NCBI GenBank assembly: GCA_016165875.1
Contig: JABBOT010000007.1
Location: 5,737,245 to 5,801,244, forward strand
Length of the DNA stretch: 64,000 bases
Direction of reading: 5' to 3'
From: Acanthopleura granulata
Taxonomy: Eukaryota; Mollusca; Polyplacophora; Chitonida; Chitonidae
The notes under the pieces were generated by a model, which saw nothing but the letters and a program-made list of their open reading frames with translations, made no database searches and was not told where the DNA came from. A program made the translations under genes and the position numbers. This document shows, one piece after another, positions 43,601 through 49,893 of this stretch (position 1 is the stretch's first letter; the number at the start of each line of letters is the position of its first letter).

Positions 43601-45923
43601 GAACATGACTAAGATAGTTATGGTTTAAATTTTGTGTTAAATACCATATAAATTACATCATTGCATAGAACTGATGTTAATTACTTACACCAATGGATTT
43701 CCTTCCAAATAAACACAGTTTTATCCAATGTCAGCGTTTACTTGACTTCACTTACTGCATTTCACTTAAAGTATGGTCTGGAAAAATGCCCTATTAGAGG
43801 CACACGAAGGCTTTAAAAATATACTTTTGCCAATTCAGCAGACTTAGGAAATTTGATCAAACTTCATAAAAACTCTCAAGTGGTTTTATAAGATGGATGA
43901 ATCAATCGGAAAAGACAAGCAAAATCTGTCTTCAGAAAACAGGCAAGCTGTAGGGGAACACAGTAGTCCCACACCTGCAGAGGGAGAAGCCAGTCCCACT
44001 TTGTGGTTGCACCATCTAATTTCAGCAGCTGGACGATGCGGCCAAACAGCTTTGTCTCGTGATAGGGTAACACGCATCTCATCAGATCGTCTGCGTTGTA
44101 GAAGTGAACATGGTACCTGTGGCAGAAAGGGGGTTGGTGGTAGTGACACAAAACACGCAACATATCATAGAGGCTGTGAACATCAGTTACACATTGCAGT
44201 TGTCATATATGTTTTGTAACTGTCAGCCGAGTTCCAATGTTGAAATACATCTAGTGCTGCCTTATTGCAATGCCATGCCAAAGACACCACACGGTACAGT
44301 CAAAGTATACTGATTCCAGTAAGGCCATCCCTGAAAGCTTCTTTGATGAGTGTAACTTGGCTCCATCAGAATAATACAGGCAGTCGATAGCACAGTATTT
44401 TTTTTATTCAGGCTTATGCTGAGAATTTTATAGAAATTAACATTGAGAGAAATTGAAAAAAAACAAAAAACAAAATACATACACCAAAATCTCATTAAAA
44501 ACCTTAAAGAACAATCTTTAAAATAGGGCCATTCTGGTTGCATCCAACAATCATATTTTTAATTGATGGCCTAAGAAATCAACGGTGTTGCCCTGACTGT
44601 ATGCCAAGGCATCCTGTGAAATGACTTAGTAGCTCTCAGAACATTCACTACTTATAGTTTCTATCCTGCAAATGACATATTTATTACTGTAGGGCATTAT
44701 CATGTGACAAAAAGACACCACCATGGACACTTCATTCCAGTGAAATGCTTTTTATTTATATTATTTTATTTATATTCTGATTTATTTATTTTACATGATT
44801 GGTGTTTAACATGGAACTCAACAATATTTGACTTACATGAAGTTAGTCAGCATTACAGAACGTTGCTGGCAGACCCTCCCATGTATGGCTGGAAAGGAAG
44901 CCAGCATAAGCCGAACTTGAACTCACAGCAACCATTTTGGTGAGAGGCTACTGAGTCACTTTGCTACACTAGCCCCTTTGGCCACAGAGGCACCCTGAAT
45001 ACTATACACTCACCTAAAAATCAGCCACTCCAAAACTTTGTGAGCTGGCTTCAGAAGGAAATATGGGGAGAGACGAACGAGGAAGTCTGAGATATTGGCA
45101 TCTAAAGTTTGGTTCACCTCCTTTGTCTGAACGCTTCTCTCAAAGTTCTGAGAAGACTCACTGAACAACGTCTCCTCAAACTTCTCAAACTCTGGATCAA
45201 TATTCTCAAGTTCTTCCAAACCATTTACACCTGTAATTCAAACACAAATCAGTAAAGATTGCTTAAGTTTTAAGGGCATAAAAGTCGATACTATATATTA
45301 CCCAATGTTTACAGTTCAGACGTGACATTTTTTTCTTGGGTGGTGGGGGGGGGGGGGCTAATTTAAATAGAATTTAAGTTTTAAGGTTTAGAAATAATTA
45401 CAATTTAAATTCTTTAATTTAATTTATATTTATACAAAAATACATTCACTTATTTATTTCTACATTTATTGGTATTTTACACTACTGTCAAGAATATTTC
45501 ACTTATATGTCTCCGATTAATTGTGTGATAGGAAACTGGGCACAGCCTGGAGGAAAACCCACCACAATCCACAGGTTGCTTGAAGACCCTCCTGTTTACA
45601 ACCAAAGAGGAATCCAGCCTCAGCCAAACTTGAACTCACAGTGACAATATTGGGGAGACCTCTGTGTGCCATAATGTACTCTGCTGGCACTGTAACAACT
45701 CAGCCAAGGAGGCTTTCATTTTGTACAAAAGTCATAACAGAATTTGTTTCTACCTTTCCACAAACAAATTGTTCTTCTTACCTAAAGCAAAAAAAGTTTC
45801 TTTATCCAACTGGGCAGCCTCTTTGGGGTCAAAGAGCAAGGATGACCTACTGGTGTCCCGTCCAAATAAGGCCTGAGTGTGCGGCACAGCAAGACGCTGA
45901 AGCTGTTTGGCTAAAGATGACAT
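1663..45923 (-). CDS. HEATR1: HEATR1 (UTP10/BAP28), HEAT-repeat protein of the small-subunit processome; complete, 44 coding exons, 2160 aa
   Basis: Nucleolar scaffold of the t-UTP/UTPA subcomplex needed for pre-rRNA transcription and 18S rRNA processing. Coding exons, 5' to 3' (read downward): 45782-45923, 45014-45230, 43975-44116, 43192-43293, 42703-42960, 42230-42315, 40906-41172, 39953-40057, 38920-39145, 37747-37839, 37018-37103, 35941-36128, 34744-34865, 33951-34124, 33373-33541, 32018-32169, 30885-31074, 29814-30013, 29407-29598, 28109-28339, 26671-26802, 25994-26088, 24615-24773, 23381-23484, 22611-22732, 21804-21932, 21117-21353, 20768-20906, 19944-20119, 19062-19229, 18476-18619, 16795-16962, 16221-16399, 15329-15428, 14540-14619, 14023-14107, 13037-13171, 12096-12200, 11537-11607, 9552-9649, 8168-8325, 7022-7180, 3393-3501, 1663-1751. 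All borders are GT-AG, phases agree throughout, and the sum is 6483 nt. Recognisable blocks: SLLFDPKEAAQLDKET near the start; SPYFLLKPAHKVLEWLI; VLPYHETKLFGRIVQLLKL; the U3snoRNP10 region at about residues 235-355; VELIVQCIRSSDNPQTHHHA; HTAKQLRHF; RFWRALQHKVYDL; a BP28CT-type region at about 1860-2015; LNYQILLKTRSPSAKVRFAA; and the end TLGEPLQKYF. Each has a clear counterpart in human HEATR1 (2144 aa). The start ATG at 45921-45923 fits the human MTSLAQQLQRLA start. Confidence 0.96.
2587..3200. repeat. Dispersed repeat family D, copy 1 (in the last HEATR1 intron)
   Basis: About 0.5-0.6 kb of this intron (1752-3392) resembles 15662-16125 segment by segment. Shared segments are the start agacctaaatgggca, then ggccat, acaatgt(c/t)gtgtcat, a terminal block gtgatatctc, and the end tggt-aagtgttg-cttttcttttaac. 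Family unknown; the two copies are well diverged. The rest of the intron holds nothing I recognise. Confidence 0.5.
3877..4043. repeat. Long imperfect inverted repeat (hairpin), arms ~68 bp, loop ~31 bp
   Basis: The left arm 3877-3944 and right arm 3976-4043 are reverse complements with about seven mismatches. The outer ends are AGAAATAATGGCTTCACTCA and TGAGTGAAGCCATTATTTCT. In the HEATR1 pre-mRNA this would fold into a long near-perfect hairpin. It resembles a fold-back or MITE insertion; no target duplication is obvious. Confidence 0.85.
4730..5345. repeat. GGGTTAA/TTAACCC-rich flanks around a ~340-bp core (possible transposon ends)
   Basis: The stretches 4730-4860 and 5200-5345 are packed with AACCCTGGGTTAA-type palindromic motifs, with at least five copies in each. 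The core between them, 4861-5199, lacks the motif. The mirror arrangement suggests subterminal repeats of a non-autonomous DNA transposon. No protein is coded. Confidence 0.45.
5650..6880. repeat. 30-bp minisatellite with higher-order structure
   Basis: About 40 copies of a 30-bp unit (catgctgtggtgaaggtgtg followed by ctaatgaaag) lie in the large HEATR1 intron between exons 7022-7180 and 3393-3501. Variants carry gat/gaa and tca/taa/tta. Some units are 29 bp. A multi-unit block recurs near 5810, 5960 and 6320, and a ~177-bp block starting at 6444 recurs at 6621. Because the unit is a multiple of 3, long open frames appear on both strands; they are by-products of the period. Confidence 0.95.
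7750..8167. repeat. Array of copied exon end plus 5' splice site after the HEATR1 exon at 8168-8325
   Basis: On the plus strand, tgttctcacct (the donor AG/GTGAGAACA of this exon) recurs at 7755, 7792, 7875 (one change), 7996, 8033 and 8083 besides the true site at 8159-8169. Several copies also carry the last exon bases (acataagggctgcatcag). Spacing alternates at about 37 and 50 bp, giving a higher-order unit of about 86 bp. More decayed copies lie at 7840, 7924 and 8107. Confidence 0.85.
9180..9215 (-). mobile_element. tRNA-like promoter fragment (Pol III B box)
   Basis: On the minus strand GCGGGTTCAAATCCC is a perfect B-box with T-stem context, but no A box or acceptor stem fits around it. 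It is probably the head of an old tRNA-derived SINE rather than a tRNA gene. Confidence 0.4.
9262..9372 (+). mobile_element. SINE-A fragment
   Basis: The body and 3' end of the same SINE: gtttcctcccaccat, then tttgagtacagcgcc and aacaccaatgaaatgaataa. Located in the HEATR1 intron upstream of exon 8168-8325. Confidence 0.6.
9891..10110. repeat. Degenerate ~40-bp minisatellite
   Basis: Five to six diverged copies of a unit around acccagtcacagtataatga plus caccagacaggacac. It lies 240 bp from the nearest exon and shares no sequence with it, unlike the splice-donor arrays. Confidence 0.6.
10187..10290. repeat. Partial copy of the MITE at 47487-47839
   Basis: Starts with the same terminus (aggggagtttcgagttc) and contains the inner segment close to acctgtcataaatagttagg, but the opposite terminus is absent. 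The rest of this intron, 10300-11536, shows nothing I recognise. Confidence 0.55.
12597..12878 (-). mobile_element. SINE-E, tRNA-derived SINE copy
   Basis: Read on the minus strand, the 5' end resembles a tRNA: TGGTCTGGTTGTT at the A-box position and GGATTAGATCC at the B-box position, 30-odd bp apart. A ~200-bp body follows (sequence around ggtgtcagtataatgtgacc) that recurs at 35111-35345 and 51176-51340. Confidence 0.7.
13480..13620. repeat. Dispersed repeat family H, copy 1
   Basis: Shares cagcaccgactttagtgtac and gctagccatgccagtgaaca with 52890-53020 on the same strand, with intervening drift. Unclassified. Confidence 0.55.
14915..15225. repeat. Dispersed repeats, families F and B adjoining
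   Basis: 14915-15112 matches 32398-32630 (caccctaattctt, gttttgaaaaa, caaccatgg, gatcaggtgt). From 15113 it runs into family B (gaagtttgattaatttctta, then tatgtgctt-tgaaa), also seen at 1-40, 17660-17775, 30150-30260, 39220-39380 and 43790-43940. The two may be ends of one longer element. Confidence 0.5.
15662..16125. repeat. Dispersed repeat family D, copy 2
   Basis: Counterpart of 2587-3200, same orientation, in the HEATR1 intron between exons 16221-16399 and 15329-15428. Confidence 0.5.
17397..17492 (-). pseudogene. Partial duplicate of the HEATR1 exon at 16795-16962
   Basis: Bases 17397-17468 match 16834-16905 at 71 of 72 positions (one C/T change at 17456). On the minus strand the copy lies upstream of the functional exon, has its own acceptor-like end (TTAATTACAG before 17492) and is open in the correct phase 0, coding ...LQSDVGEENAVNGQTALFGL. 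There is no good donor after the copied block, so it looks like a truncated copy rather than a working alternative exon. The high identity implies a recent event or recent gene conversion. Confidence 0.75.
17660..17775. repeat. Dispersed repeat family B copy
   Basis: Contains the family core (aacttaagtgttgacatcaa, then gtcttta-tatgcttctgaaa). The flanking intron 17776-18475 shows nothing else. Confidence 0.5.
19310..19483 (-). mobile_element. SINE-A copy
   Basis: Opposite-strand copy: tattt-gcttggctggtattt, then the gaatatttcactgatac, cattatggtgggaggaaacc and accttcccatgtaccgccgg blocks typical of the family. The head is missing. Confidence 0.75.
21547..21803. repeat. 40-bp array of copied exon end plus 5' splice site after the HEATR1 exon at 21804-21932
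   Basis: The junction (plus strand gcttac/cttcacaagggatggaata) is repeated with cacaag at 21646, 21686, 21726 and 21766, and the true site at 21807. That is a 40-bp period (41 for the last step), with two older copies at 21603 and 21554. Each unit carries about 25-30 bp of exon end plus the donor. Two copies still have an intact GT donor (near 21762 and 21640); others have lost it. Confidence 0.88.
22249..22456. mobile_element. Short MITE-like element, family C
   Basis: About 200 bp with ends GGGTTTTTTCCAGCCA and TTGCCAGAAAAAACC (imperfect inverted repeats) and an interior with ttgtgataacc and gagttttctgatttgttca. Related copies are at 41278-41470, 60155-60346, 63135-63205 (partial) and 40-106 (one end only). 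Confidence 0.6.
22985..23064 (-). mobile_element. SINE-A head fragment
   Basis: On the minus strand GTGCCTCCCTGGCCGAAGGG starts a tRNA-like head (A box TGGCCGAAGGG, B box ATGAGTTCAAGTC), which is the 5' end of the family. The body is absent. Confidence 0.6.
24364..24570 (-). mobile_element. SINE-A copy, nearly full body
   Basis: tatttatttgattggtgttt, then ccatactcaagaatacttca, tatggtgggaggaaaccagg, cgaccatccgctggttggtg and gaagccagcatgagctgggc, through to the B-box region. This is one of the better preserved copies. The next intron, 24774-25993, has no recognised content. Confidence 0.8.
26148..26208 (-). mobile_element. SINE-A 3' fragment
   Basis: About 60 bp: tatttgactttgttctacac through caagaatatttcgtttatac. 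Confidence 0.45.
26930..27053 (+). mobile_element. SINE-A 3' part with (AAAT)n tail
   Basis: Reads on the plus strand through ttgagtatggtgtaaaacac into caatcaaataaataaataaa, the A/T-rich tail of the family. Confidence 0.65.
27607..27785 (-). mobile_element. SINE-A copy
   Basis: ttgtttatttatttaactga through the gaatatttcacttataagac, tattatggtgggaggaaacg and ccctcccatgtacagctgga blocks. Located between HEATR1 exons 28109-28339 and 26671-26802. Confidence 0.75.
28340..29406. other. HEATR1 intron without recognised content
   Basis: AT-rich unique-looking sequence. I see no repeat family, open frame or RNA in it. Confidence 0.4.
29996..30014 (-). other. Alternative acceptors 18 bp apart at HEATR1 exon 29814-30013
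   Basis: Two AG acceptors keep the same frame: GAAGCAG at the modelled exon start and CGTTCAG 18 nt further in. Use of the second would drop six residues (GPLLRS). Conservation does not decide between them. Confidence 0.45.
30150..30260. repeat. Dispersed repeat family B copy (inverted)
   Basis: gataagaaattaatcaaact, then ccaatcagaatcaagcaaaa and tctgtcatttaaaatga; also found at 39220-39380 and 43790-43940. Confidence 0.5.
30318..30771 (-). mobile_element. Two SINE-A copies or one disrupted copy
   Basis: 30318-30450 carries the 3' end (tttatttatttgattggtgt). 30583-30771 restarts at gaatatttcactcacatgat and continues through gagaggaaaccacgcagagc and tcttcccacatacaactgga into head-like sequence. 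The 130 bp between them are unrelated. Confidence 0.6.
31202..31510. repeat. 36-bp minisatellite built of two 18-bp half units
   Basis: gcatattgagtggagtca alternates with gcatattgattgacatca for about 17 half units. Alternation is strict for most of the array and breaks down at the right end, where only the first type and a tgactgacat variant remain. Three open frames appear only because 18 is a multiple of 3. It lies in a HEATR1 intron, 130 bp from the exon ending at 31074, and has no similarity to that exon. Confidence 0.92.
32398..32630. repeat. Dispersed repeat family F copy
   Basis: Same-order match to 14915-15112: caccctaattcttctaatta, gaaagcaaaatattaaattt, ggttcaaccatggcagaaga, gatcaggtgtccccaaaatt. 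Confidence 0.5.
33158..33372. repeat. 70-bp array of copied exon end plus 5' splice site after the HEATR1 exon at 33373-33541
   Basis: The junction sequence ctcacctttaattaa starts at 33158, 33228 and 33298, with the true junction at 33368: an exact 70-bp period. Each unit carries about 45-50 bp of the exon end (through ttgtgtagccat) and about 20 bp of intron (gaatatttttac). All three decoys keep an intact TTAATTAAAG/GTGAG donor. Use of the nearest would add 70 nt and hit an in-frame stop within a dozen codons. Confidence 0.92.
35111..35345 (-). mobile_element. SINE-E copy
   Basis: ggcagggcaagttcatac, ccgccaaagtgctgccaccac, the repeated catattatactg block and cctctcagtgctgaatgcca match 12597-12878 in the same orientation. 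The tRNA-like end is lost. Confidence 0.7.
35404..35790. repeat. Degenerate minisatellite with ggaaaccag core
   Basis: The core ggaaaccag or a one-base variant recurs about a dozen times at irregular 25-45 bp spacing, next to actca/gctcag words. The 121-codon minus-strand frame over it is a repeat artefact. It ends about 150 bp from the exon 35941-36128 donor and does not copy that junction. Confidence 0.6.
36183..36410 (-). mobile_element. SINE-A copy
   Basis: tttgtttatttatttgatgg through gaatatttcacttagacgac, cattatggtgggaggaattc and gcataagctgggcttgaact to the head near gtgttgcacaca. Confidence 0.75.
36503..36675 (-). mobile_element. SINE-A copy with an internal direct duplication
   Basis: tttatttatttatttgatcg, then gccgtactcaagaatatttc. 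The segment cattatggtgggaggcaac occurs twice in direct succession (36579-36597 and 36598-36617 region), followed by cgaccatccgcaggttgctg. It is 300 bp from the previous copy, same orientation. Confidence 0.75.
37242..37375 (-). mobile_element. SINE-A 3' part
   Basis: tttatttatttatttgattg through tgtatgacattggccagcat and tgtagtgggaggaaaccgag. The following intron, 37840-38919, has no recognised content. Confidence 0.7.
39220..39380. repeat. Dispersed repeat family B copy (inverted)
   Basis: aaaggacataaaggccttaa, then tctgataaattaatcaaact and gagaaacaagcaaaatgtgt. Confidence 0.5.
41278..41470. mobile_element. MITE-like family C copy
   Basis: Ends AGGGTTTTTCTAG and CTAGAAAAACTCCT form imperfect inverted repeats. 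The interior matches 22249-22456 (gacataaactgagtttttga, tactgagtttgcc). Confidence 0.65.
43790..43940. repeat. Dispersed repeat family B copy (inverted)
   Basis: aggaaatttgatcaaacttc, then gatgaatcaatcggaaaaga and caagcaaaatctgtctt. It abuts the HEATR1 exon 43975-44116. Confidence 0.45.
44490..44575. repeat. Dispersed repeat family I copy
   Basis: aaccttaaagaacaatcttt, aagggccattctggttgca and atttttaattgatggcct have counterparts at 48105-48205. Unclassified. Confidence 0.4.
44757..44998 (-). mobile_element. SINE-A copy with recognisable tRNA-like head
   Basis: On the minus strand the 5' end GGTGCCTCTGTGGCCAAAGG carries an A-box-like TGGCCAAAGGGG, and GTGAGTTCAAG about 45 bp on is the B box. 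The body follows, with its 3' end at the tttatttattttacatgatt side. A clear example that the family is tRNA-derived. Confidence 0.75.
45449..45715 (-). mobile_element. SINE-A copy
   Basis: cttatttatttctacattta through tcaagaatatttcacttata, cacaatccacaggttgcttg and aactcacagtgacaatattg, ending at ctcagccaaggaggc. A run of more than ten G at 45344-45357 lies 100 bp away. Confidence 0.7.
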
Positions 45924-45931
45924 CTTTGAGG
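45782..45931 (-). other. HEATR1: HEATR1 exon 2 (first coding exon)
   Basis: The acceptor ATCTTGCAG is followed by only 8 nt of leader and then the start ATG, so nearly all of the 5' UTR lies in a separate upstream exon. An upstream ATG in the same frame lies before the acceptor and is intronic. The exon codes 47 residues and ends in phase 1 at TTAG/GTAAGAAG. Confidence 0.9.
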
Positions 45932-46389
45932 CTGCAAGATAAATAAAAAACATCCAAATATTTACTAATGAAGCTGGATCTTTGAGGAGGTTTGTTGTAA
46001 GACTTTGTTATAGATGTGTCGCTCAAAAAATAATGATACGAGTTTATGCTTCCTACTTTCTTTGCACTTGGAGCACTTAAAATCGCCTTCCTAGCTCATT
46101 TCTATGTGATTCTAGCTCGACATCATTGACAACAGTAATCATCTCACAGTTCGATAATTAAAATGACTACTAACACTGATGTTACTCTAGACTACTACTT
46201 AATGCCAACAGCCATGTTGAAGGCCACATGATTTTCAAAATATTCTTACCTATGGCAAAAGTAATTTCATCACTTACCAGAAAATTGGTACATATTTAGT
46301 GCTGTCAGGGATGCAAGTAGTAAATAAATAAGACTACTTTCAAGATTCAACTGACAAATGACGAGGCCATTTAAAAGCAAAGTAAACTG

Positions 46390-46555
46390 AAGTTCAAATT
46401 CTGCACCTCCATCTGTACATGGGAAGGTCGGCCAGGAGCCTGCAGATGGTCGCAGCCTCTGTCCGGTTTCCTTCCTCCATGACGCTGGCTGTCGTATAAG
46501 TGAAATATTCATGAATATGGTGGAAAACACCAATCAAATCAATAAATAAATTCTG
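46390..46555 (+). mobile_element. SINE-A copy in HEATR1 intron 1
   Basis: gtacatgggaaggtcggcca, then gtcgcagcctctgtccggtt and gtcgtataagtgaaatattc into caatcaaatcaataaataaa. Confidence 0.7.
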
Positions 46556-46980
46556 AGCCGTTTTGTATGAGTCAGGGGGATACGAATGGGCACCGACAGT
46601 ATCACGATGGAAGTCAAAATTCTCAAACTGCGACTCCATAAAATCTTGAAGGATCAGACTGGGAATTGAACACTGGAAGGTGTATCGCTTTAAACTCTCA
46701 TTTGAAGCCCAGTCGTCGTTTACACATTAGCATTATTCAAATTATGAATTCTAAATGCAGACATGATTACAAAACGATTTATCAAACTTTGTTTCCGTCC
46801 AGTTGCACTGGTTTTAATTGTTAATCCCAGGTTATATGGGGTTGTTGTTGTTCATTTTCTCGCCGCAACAAGCTCTTTTTCTCCACAGTAAATAATAAAT
46901 GAACAAAAATAAACTGAAGAAAGCAAGAAAAGGATAATGTATTCAATTCCAATTTCATCAGATATAACTGCTATCTTCAC

Positions 46981-47050
46981 CTGTGTTTCCCGAGCAAAAT
47001 CAGTCAGACGCCAAGCACTTGGATAGCGTGTTTACGTCTTCAAACGCACA
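46981..47050 (-). other. HEATR1: HEATR1 non-coding exon 1 (inferred)
   Basis: On the minus strand the motif AAACACAG/GTGAAG gives a good donor at 46979-46980, paired with the exon 2 acceptor across a 1.05 kb intron that holds one SINE copy. The 5' limit is not determined: I place the transcription start near 47030-47060, just below an ETS-type motif. A tiny upstream reading frame (Met-Cys-Val-stop, ATG at 47052-47054) would lie in the leader if the start site is higher than that. Confidence 0.6.
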
Positions 47051-47056
47051 TGGTCA

Positions 47057-47101
47057 ACCGGAAGACAGAAACCGGGCAAGGGTCGGCCGCCAGGGGGCGC
47101 T
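47057..47101 (-). promoter_or_regulatory. HEATR1 proximal promoter: ETS-type site and CTCF-type motif
   Basis: ACCGGAAG at 47057-47064 is an ETS/GABP-type element, common in promoters of ribosome-biogenesis genes. CCGCCAGGGGGCGCT at 47087-47101 agrees with the core of the bilaterian CTCF consensus. The surrounding 100 bp is GC-richer than the AT-rich neighbourhood. Motif matches only; occupancy is inferred. Confidence 0.55.
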
Positions 47102-47486
47102 CTGAGGGTTGATAGGCTCTGCTACTATCACAATCATCAAGTCGCACAATGAAAACAAATTGCGCATGGTTCCTGGAAATACATGATTATTGGCGAGAGA
47201 AAAGTTTTCATTACAGGAAAAAATTTAAAATATTTTTAAATGTATTTCAAGCAGTGAAATGAGAAAGCCCCCCCCCCGAATGAATCAATAAATAAATTGA
47301 TTTTTTTAAAAAAGTGAAAAATTGACTGAAAAAATAAAGCTACCAAAAAGCAAACAAACATGTAGACCCTTTTCCATTCTCAACAAAATACAGGGAATCG
47401 TGTCAGTACTTTTTGAAAGTGTGAATAAATATAAAATTCCAACTTCCCATTAAATGTTAATGAAGCAATTAGAAAACCTTCTTATA

Positions 47487-47839
47487 GGGGAGTTTCGAGT
47501 TCGAACTCTTTTGTCGCAGAAGGTAAAAAGTGTTCAGCTGTGTCAAAAATGTCAGGCAATTTTGTTCAATTTAATTTACCAATCACCTGTCTCACCGTGT
47601 TCTGGAGGTACAAACCACCTCTCCTTCCACCAGGAGCTTCTTAAATTAAAAGACTTCCAATTCCTGAATTTTTCTTATCGTACGTCTAGTCTAAATAACT
47701 TTTTCTGAAACTTTTCTTAGACGCCCATGTTAGGGTAAATGTAATCAGAAATTGTTGCCTAATATTCTTGACAGGTCACACGGTAAAGTAGGGCTTTTCT
47801 TAATCTTAGCGGTGAAAGAGTTCGAACTGGAAACTCCCA
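47487..47839. mobile_element. 353-bp MITE with inverted ends and TA flanks
   Basis: The left end GGGGAGTTTCGAGTTCGAAC pairs with the right end read in reverse (TGGGAGTTTCCAGTTCGAAC). TA dinucleotides flank both sides (47485-47486 and 47840-47841), as expected for a Tc1/mariner-type non-autonomous element. The open frame over it is not a gene. It sits in the spacer between the divergent HEATR1 and the plus-strand gene. A partial relative is at 10187-10290. Confidence 0.75.
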
Positions 47840-48730
47840 TATTGTCTCTATTGATGTTTATTCATCTTATTTTGCTTTGGTTGAACTGAACCTATGATTT
47901 ACTTTTAAAATCGACAGACGCTTGATTTGGCAGTTCAGATCCCACTTGCGTGGGCCTTCCGTCTAAGGTTCTTTCTCTAGGGTAACCCAACCCTACCATG
48001 AAAACACAGTGTAGGTCAGAAAGGAATTTTTTTTTCTTCTTTTTTTGTTGTTACCTCTAATAAAAATCATATCGATTTTCAAAGAAATTATGAGCAAGTT
48101 AAAAGTTCCATCAAGAACCTTAAAAGAACTTTAGAACAAGGCCCTTTTTTGGAAAGCCAATCTCATTGCTCCAAATGAACATATTTTTACTGATGGCCTT
48201 GATTCATCAAAGTGATTTTCACGCAATGCAATATCTACTGCAAATCTAATCTTGTAAACACAGAGTATGGCAAAAATACAGAAAAGACATAAATGTATAT
48301 GTACCCACAAGCCACAGTTACATTGTTTATTTGATATAGATCCACATAATCTGAAGTTCAGTATTCATTGACAGATACTGTGATATTAATACCAGGTATT
48401 GTGCATGTATCCACGGAAGTAGAATAATTTACCTCCATGGTGTATCTAAACGGGCGCTTTTGAGCCATATTAAAAATCATTATATATAGGCCTACTTGTT
48501 TCCTTCACCAGCTGTTAAAGTTTGTACACACTTCAATTATATACTTTATTTGTATTTTATTTGTTCCTTATGACGCATTGTCAGGCAATCGACGCAACGA
48601 CATCGTTGACTGGATTTGAATTGTGTAAATATGCCCGTCTCTAGGAATTGAACTTTGTAAATTAGTCACTGGCACCCACCATTTATTCTAACGGTAATAA
48701 CATGCTTTTCCCCAGGATTGTGTGGACAAT
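47840..48730. other. Intergenic spacer
   Basis: Holds the family I fragment at 48105-48205 and otherwise nothing I recognise. Confidence 0.4.
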
Positions 48731-48838
48731 AATTTCCCGCGAAAACTACCATTGGGTAAAATGATGCCCGGTCGATCCACGTGACGTCAGCGAGATTTCA
48801 TGTTGACAACTGCATCTTTGCAGATGGCGGCTTTGTAG
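48731..48838 (+). promoter_or_regulatory. Promoter and non-coding first exon of the plus-strand gene
   Basis: TTTCCCGCGAAA at 48733-48744 is a palindromic E2F-type site. attgg at 48751-48755 is an inverted CCAAT box. CACGTGACGTCA at 48778-48789 joins an E-box to a full CRE. CAGATGGCGGC at 48821-48831 is a YY1-type element of the kind found at transcription starts. A strong donor TTTGTAG/GTAAGATG ends the exon at 48838. The start site probably lies at about 48805-48825. Confidence 0.65.
48824..48838 (+). other. Four-codon upstream ORF ending exactly at the splice junction
   Basis: ATG GCG GCT TTG TAG inside the YY1-type element. Its stop codon is the last three bases of exon 1. Translated only if the start site lies upstream of 48824. 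Confidence 0.4.
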
Positions 48839-49206
48839 GTAAGATGAAAGCTGGTTGGCGTGAGCGATATGAATCGAAAATTAGATGATAAGCAGTAAAG
48901 CATGACACTCTTTATCGGTTGTTAAACCTGAGAGTGACTGTTATTGCGTTGTTTAGTATCGAGATTATGATTATCTTGAAGTAGGCACACTTTGACAGGC
49001 AAACGAGTGTTGTCGTTGTTGTTGTTGGAACTTATAATGATATCGGAAACCTTTCAATTTGCGACAACACGAACTGAAGTCCGGTGAGAATTAAAGCTGC
49101 AGATATTTCACGATAATGCCACAAGGATCTGATAATGTTCAAATGACTTCGTGCGTGCCTGCTTTTTAGTCTTAGGCTCTGTTCAGCCTCAATCATGGAT
49201 GGAAAG

Positions 49207-49893
49207 CACAGGCCCTTGTATCAAATTAGTGGATCGCCTGTACTTATACCATATACCCTACCCTATACCTTATAAATAGTGAAGGTTGGGAACGCCGGCC
49301 TGCGTACACCCAACTCGGTCAGTCCTAATGGATTTGCAATAAAGCTTTCTGCAACCAATTCTGACATAGATAACCACTACTGGATTCCGTCAAACATTTG
49401 TCGTTGATACACCTTCTTCACCCTTAGTTTTCCCGTATATGACAAATTTCGACCTAAAATGGAGATTACACCTCTTGTAAATCAGAGCGATCAATGTCAC
49501 ATAATGCACCTTGGTTGAGAGTTGTAAACATGGCACTGGGGACAAATAGGTCAATAAAAGCTATATATGTAATGTGACCTTTTGTCAGGAGTTACCATCT
49601 CCAAATATGGCAGATTGATGTAGTATTATGGGATACTTATCCCTCTGATTTTCAAGTCAAGTGGTCAAATCCCCATTTTAATCCGGAATTTATCATTTTT
49701 AGGAAAAATAAGAGCGGACTGGACATATGAATGACAGAAACTGTTAGACATCATTCATTAGAGGTGATTCGGCTTGGATGAGGTGGGGGCAGGCGAGTCA
49801 GCGTTTCCCACCTTTACTTTTTATAAGGTATAGGGAAGGGTATAAATATGGTATAAGCATAGGCTATCTACTAACTTGATACAAGGACCTATG
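49207..49893. mobile_element. hAT-like MITE, 687 bp, with ~95-bp terminal inverted repeats
   Basis: The left end begins CACAGGCCCTTGTATCAA and the right end, reversed, CATAGGTCCTTGTATCAA. The similarity continues about 95 bp (ttataccata, ccctataccttataaa). Flanks are ATGGAAAG (49199-49206) and ATGGAAAT (49894-49901), an 8-bp target duplication with one change, which fits hAT. No transposase frame inside. Confidence 0.8.
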
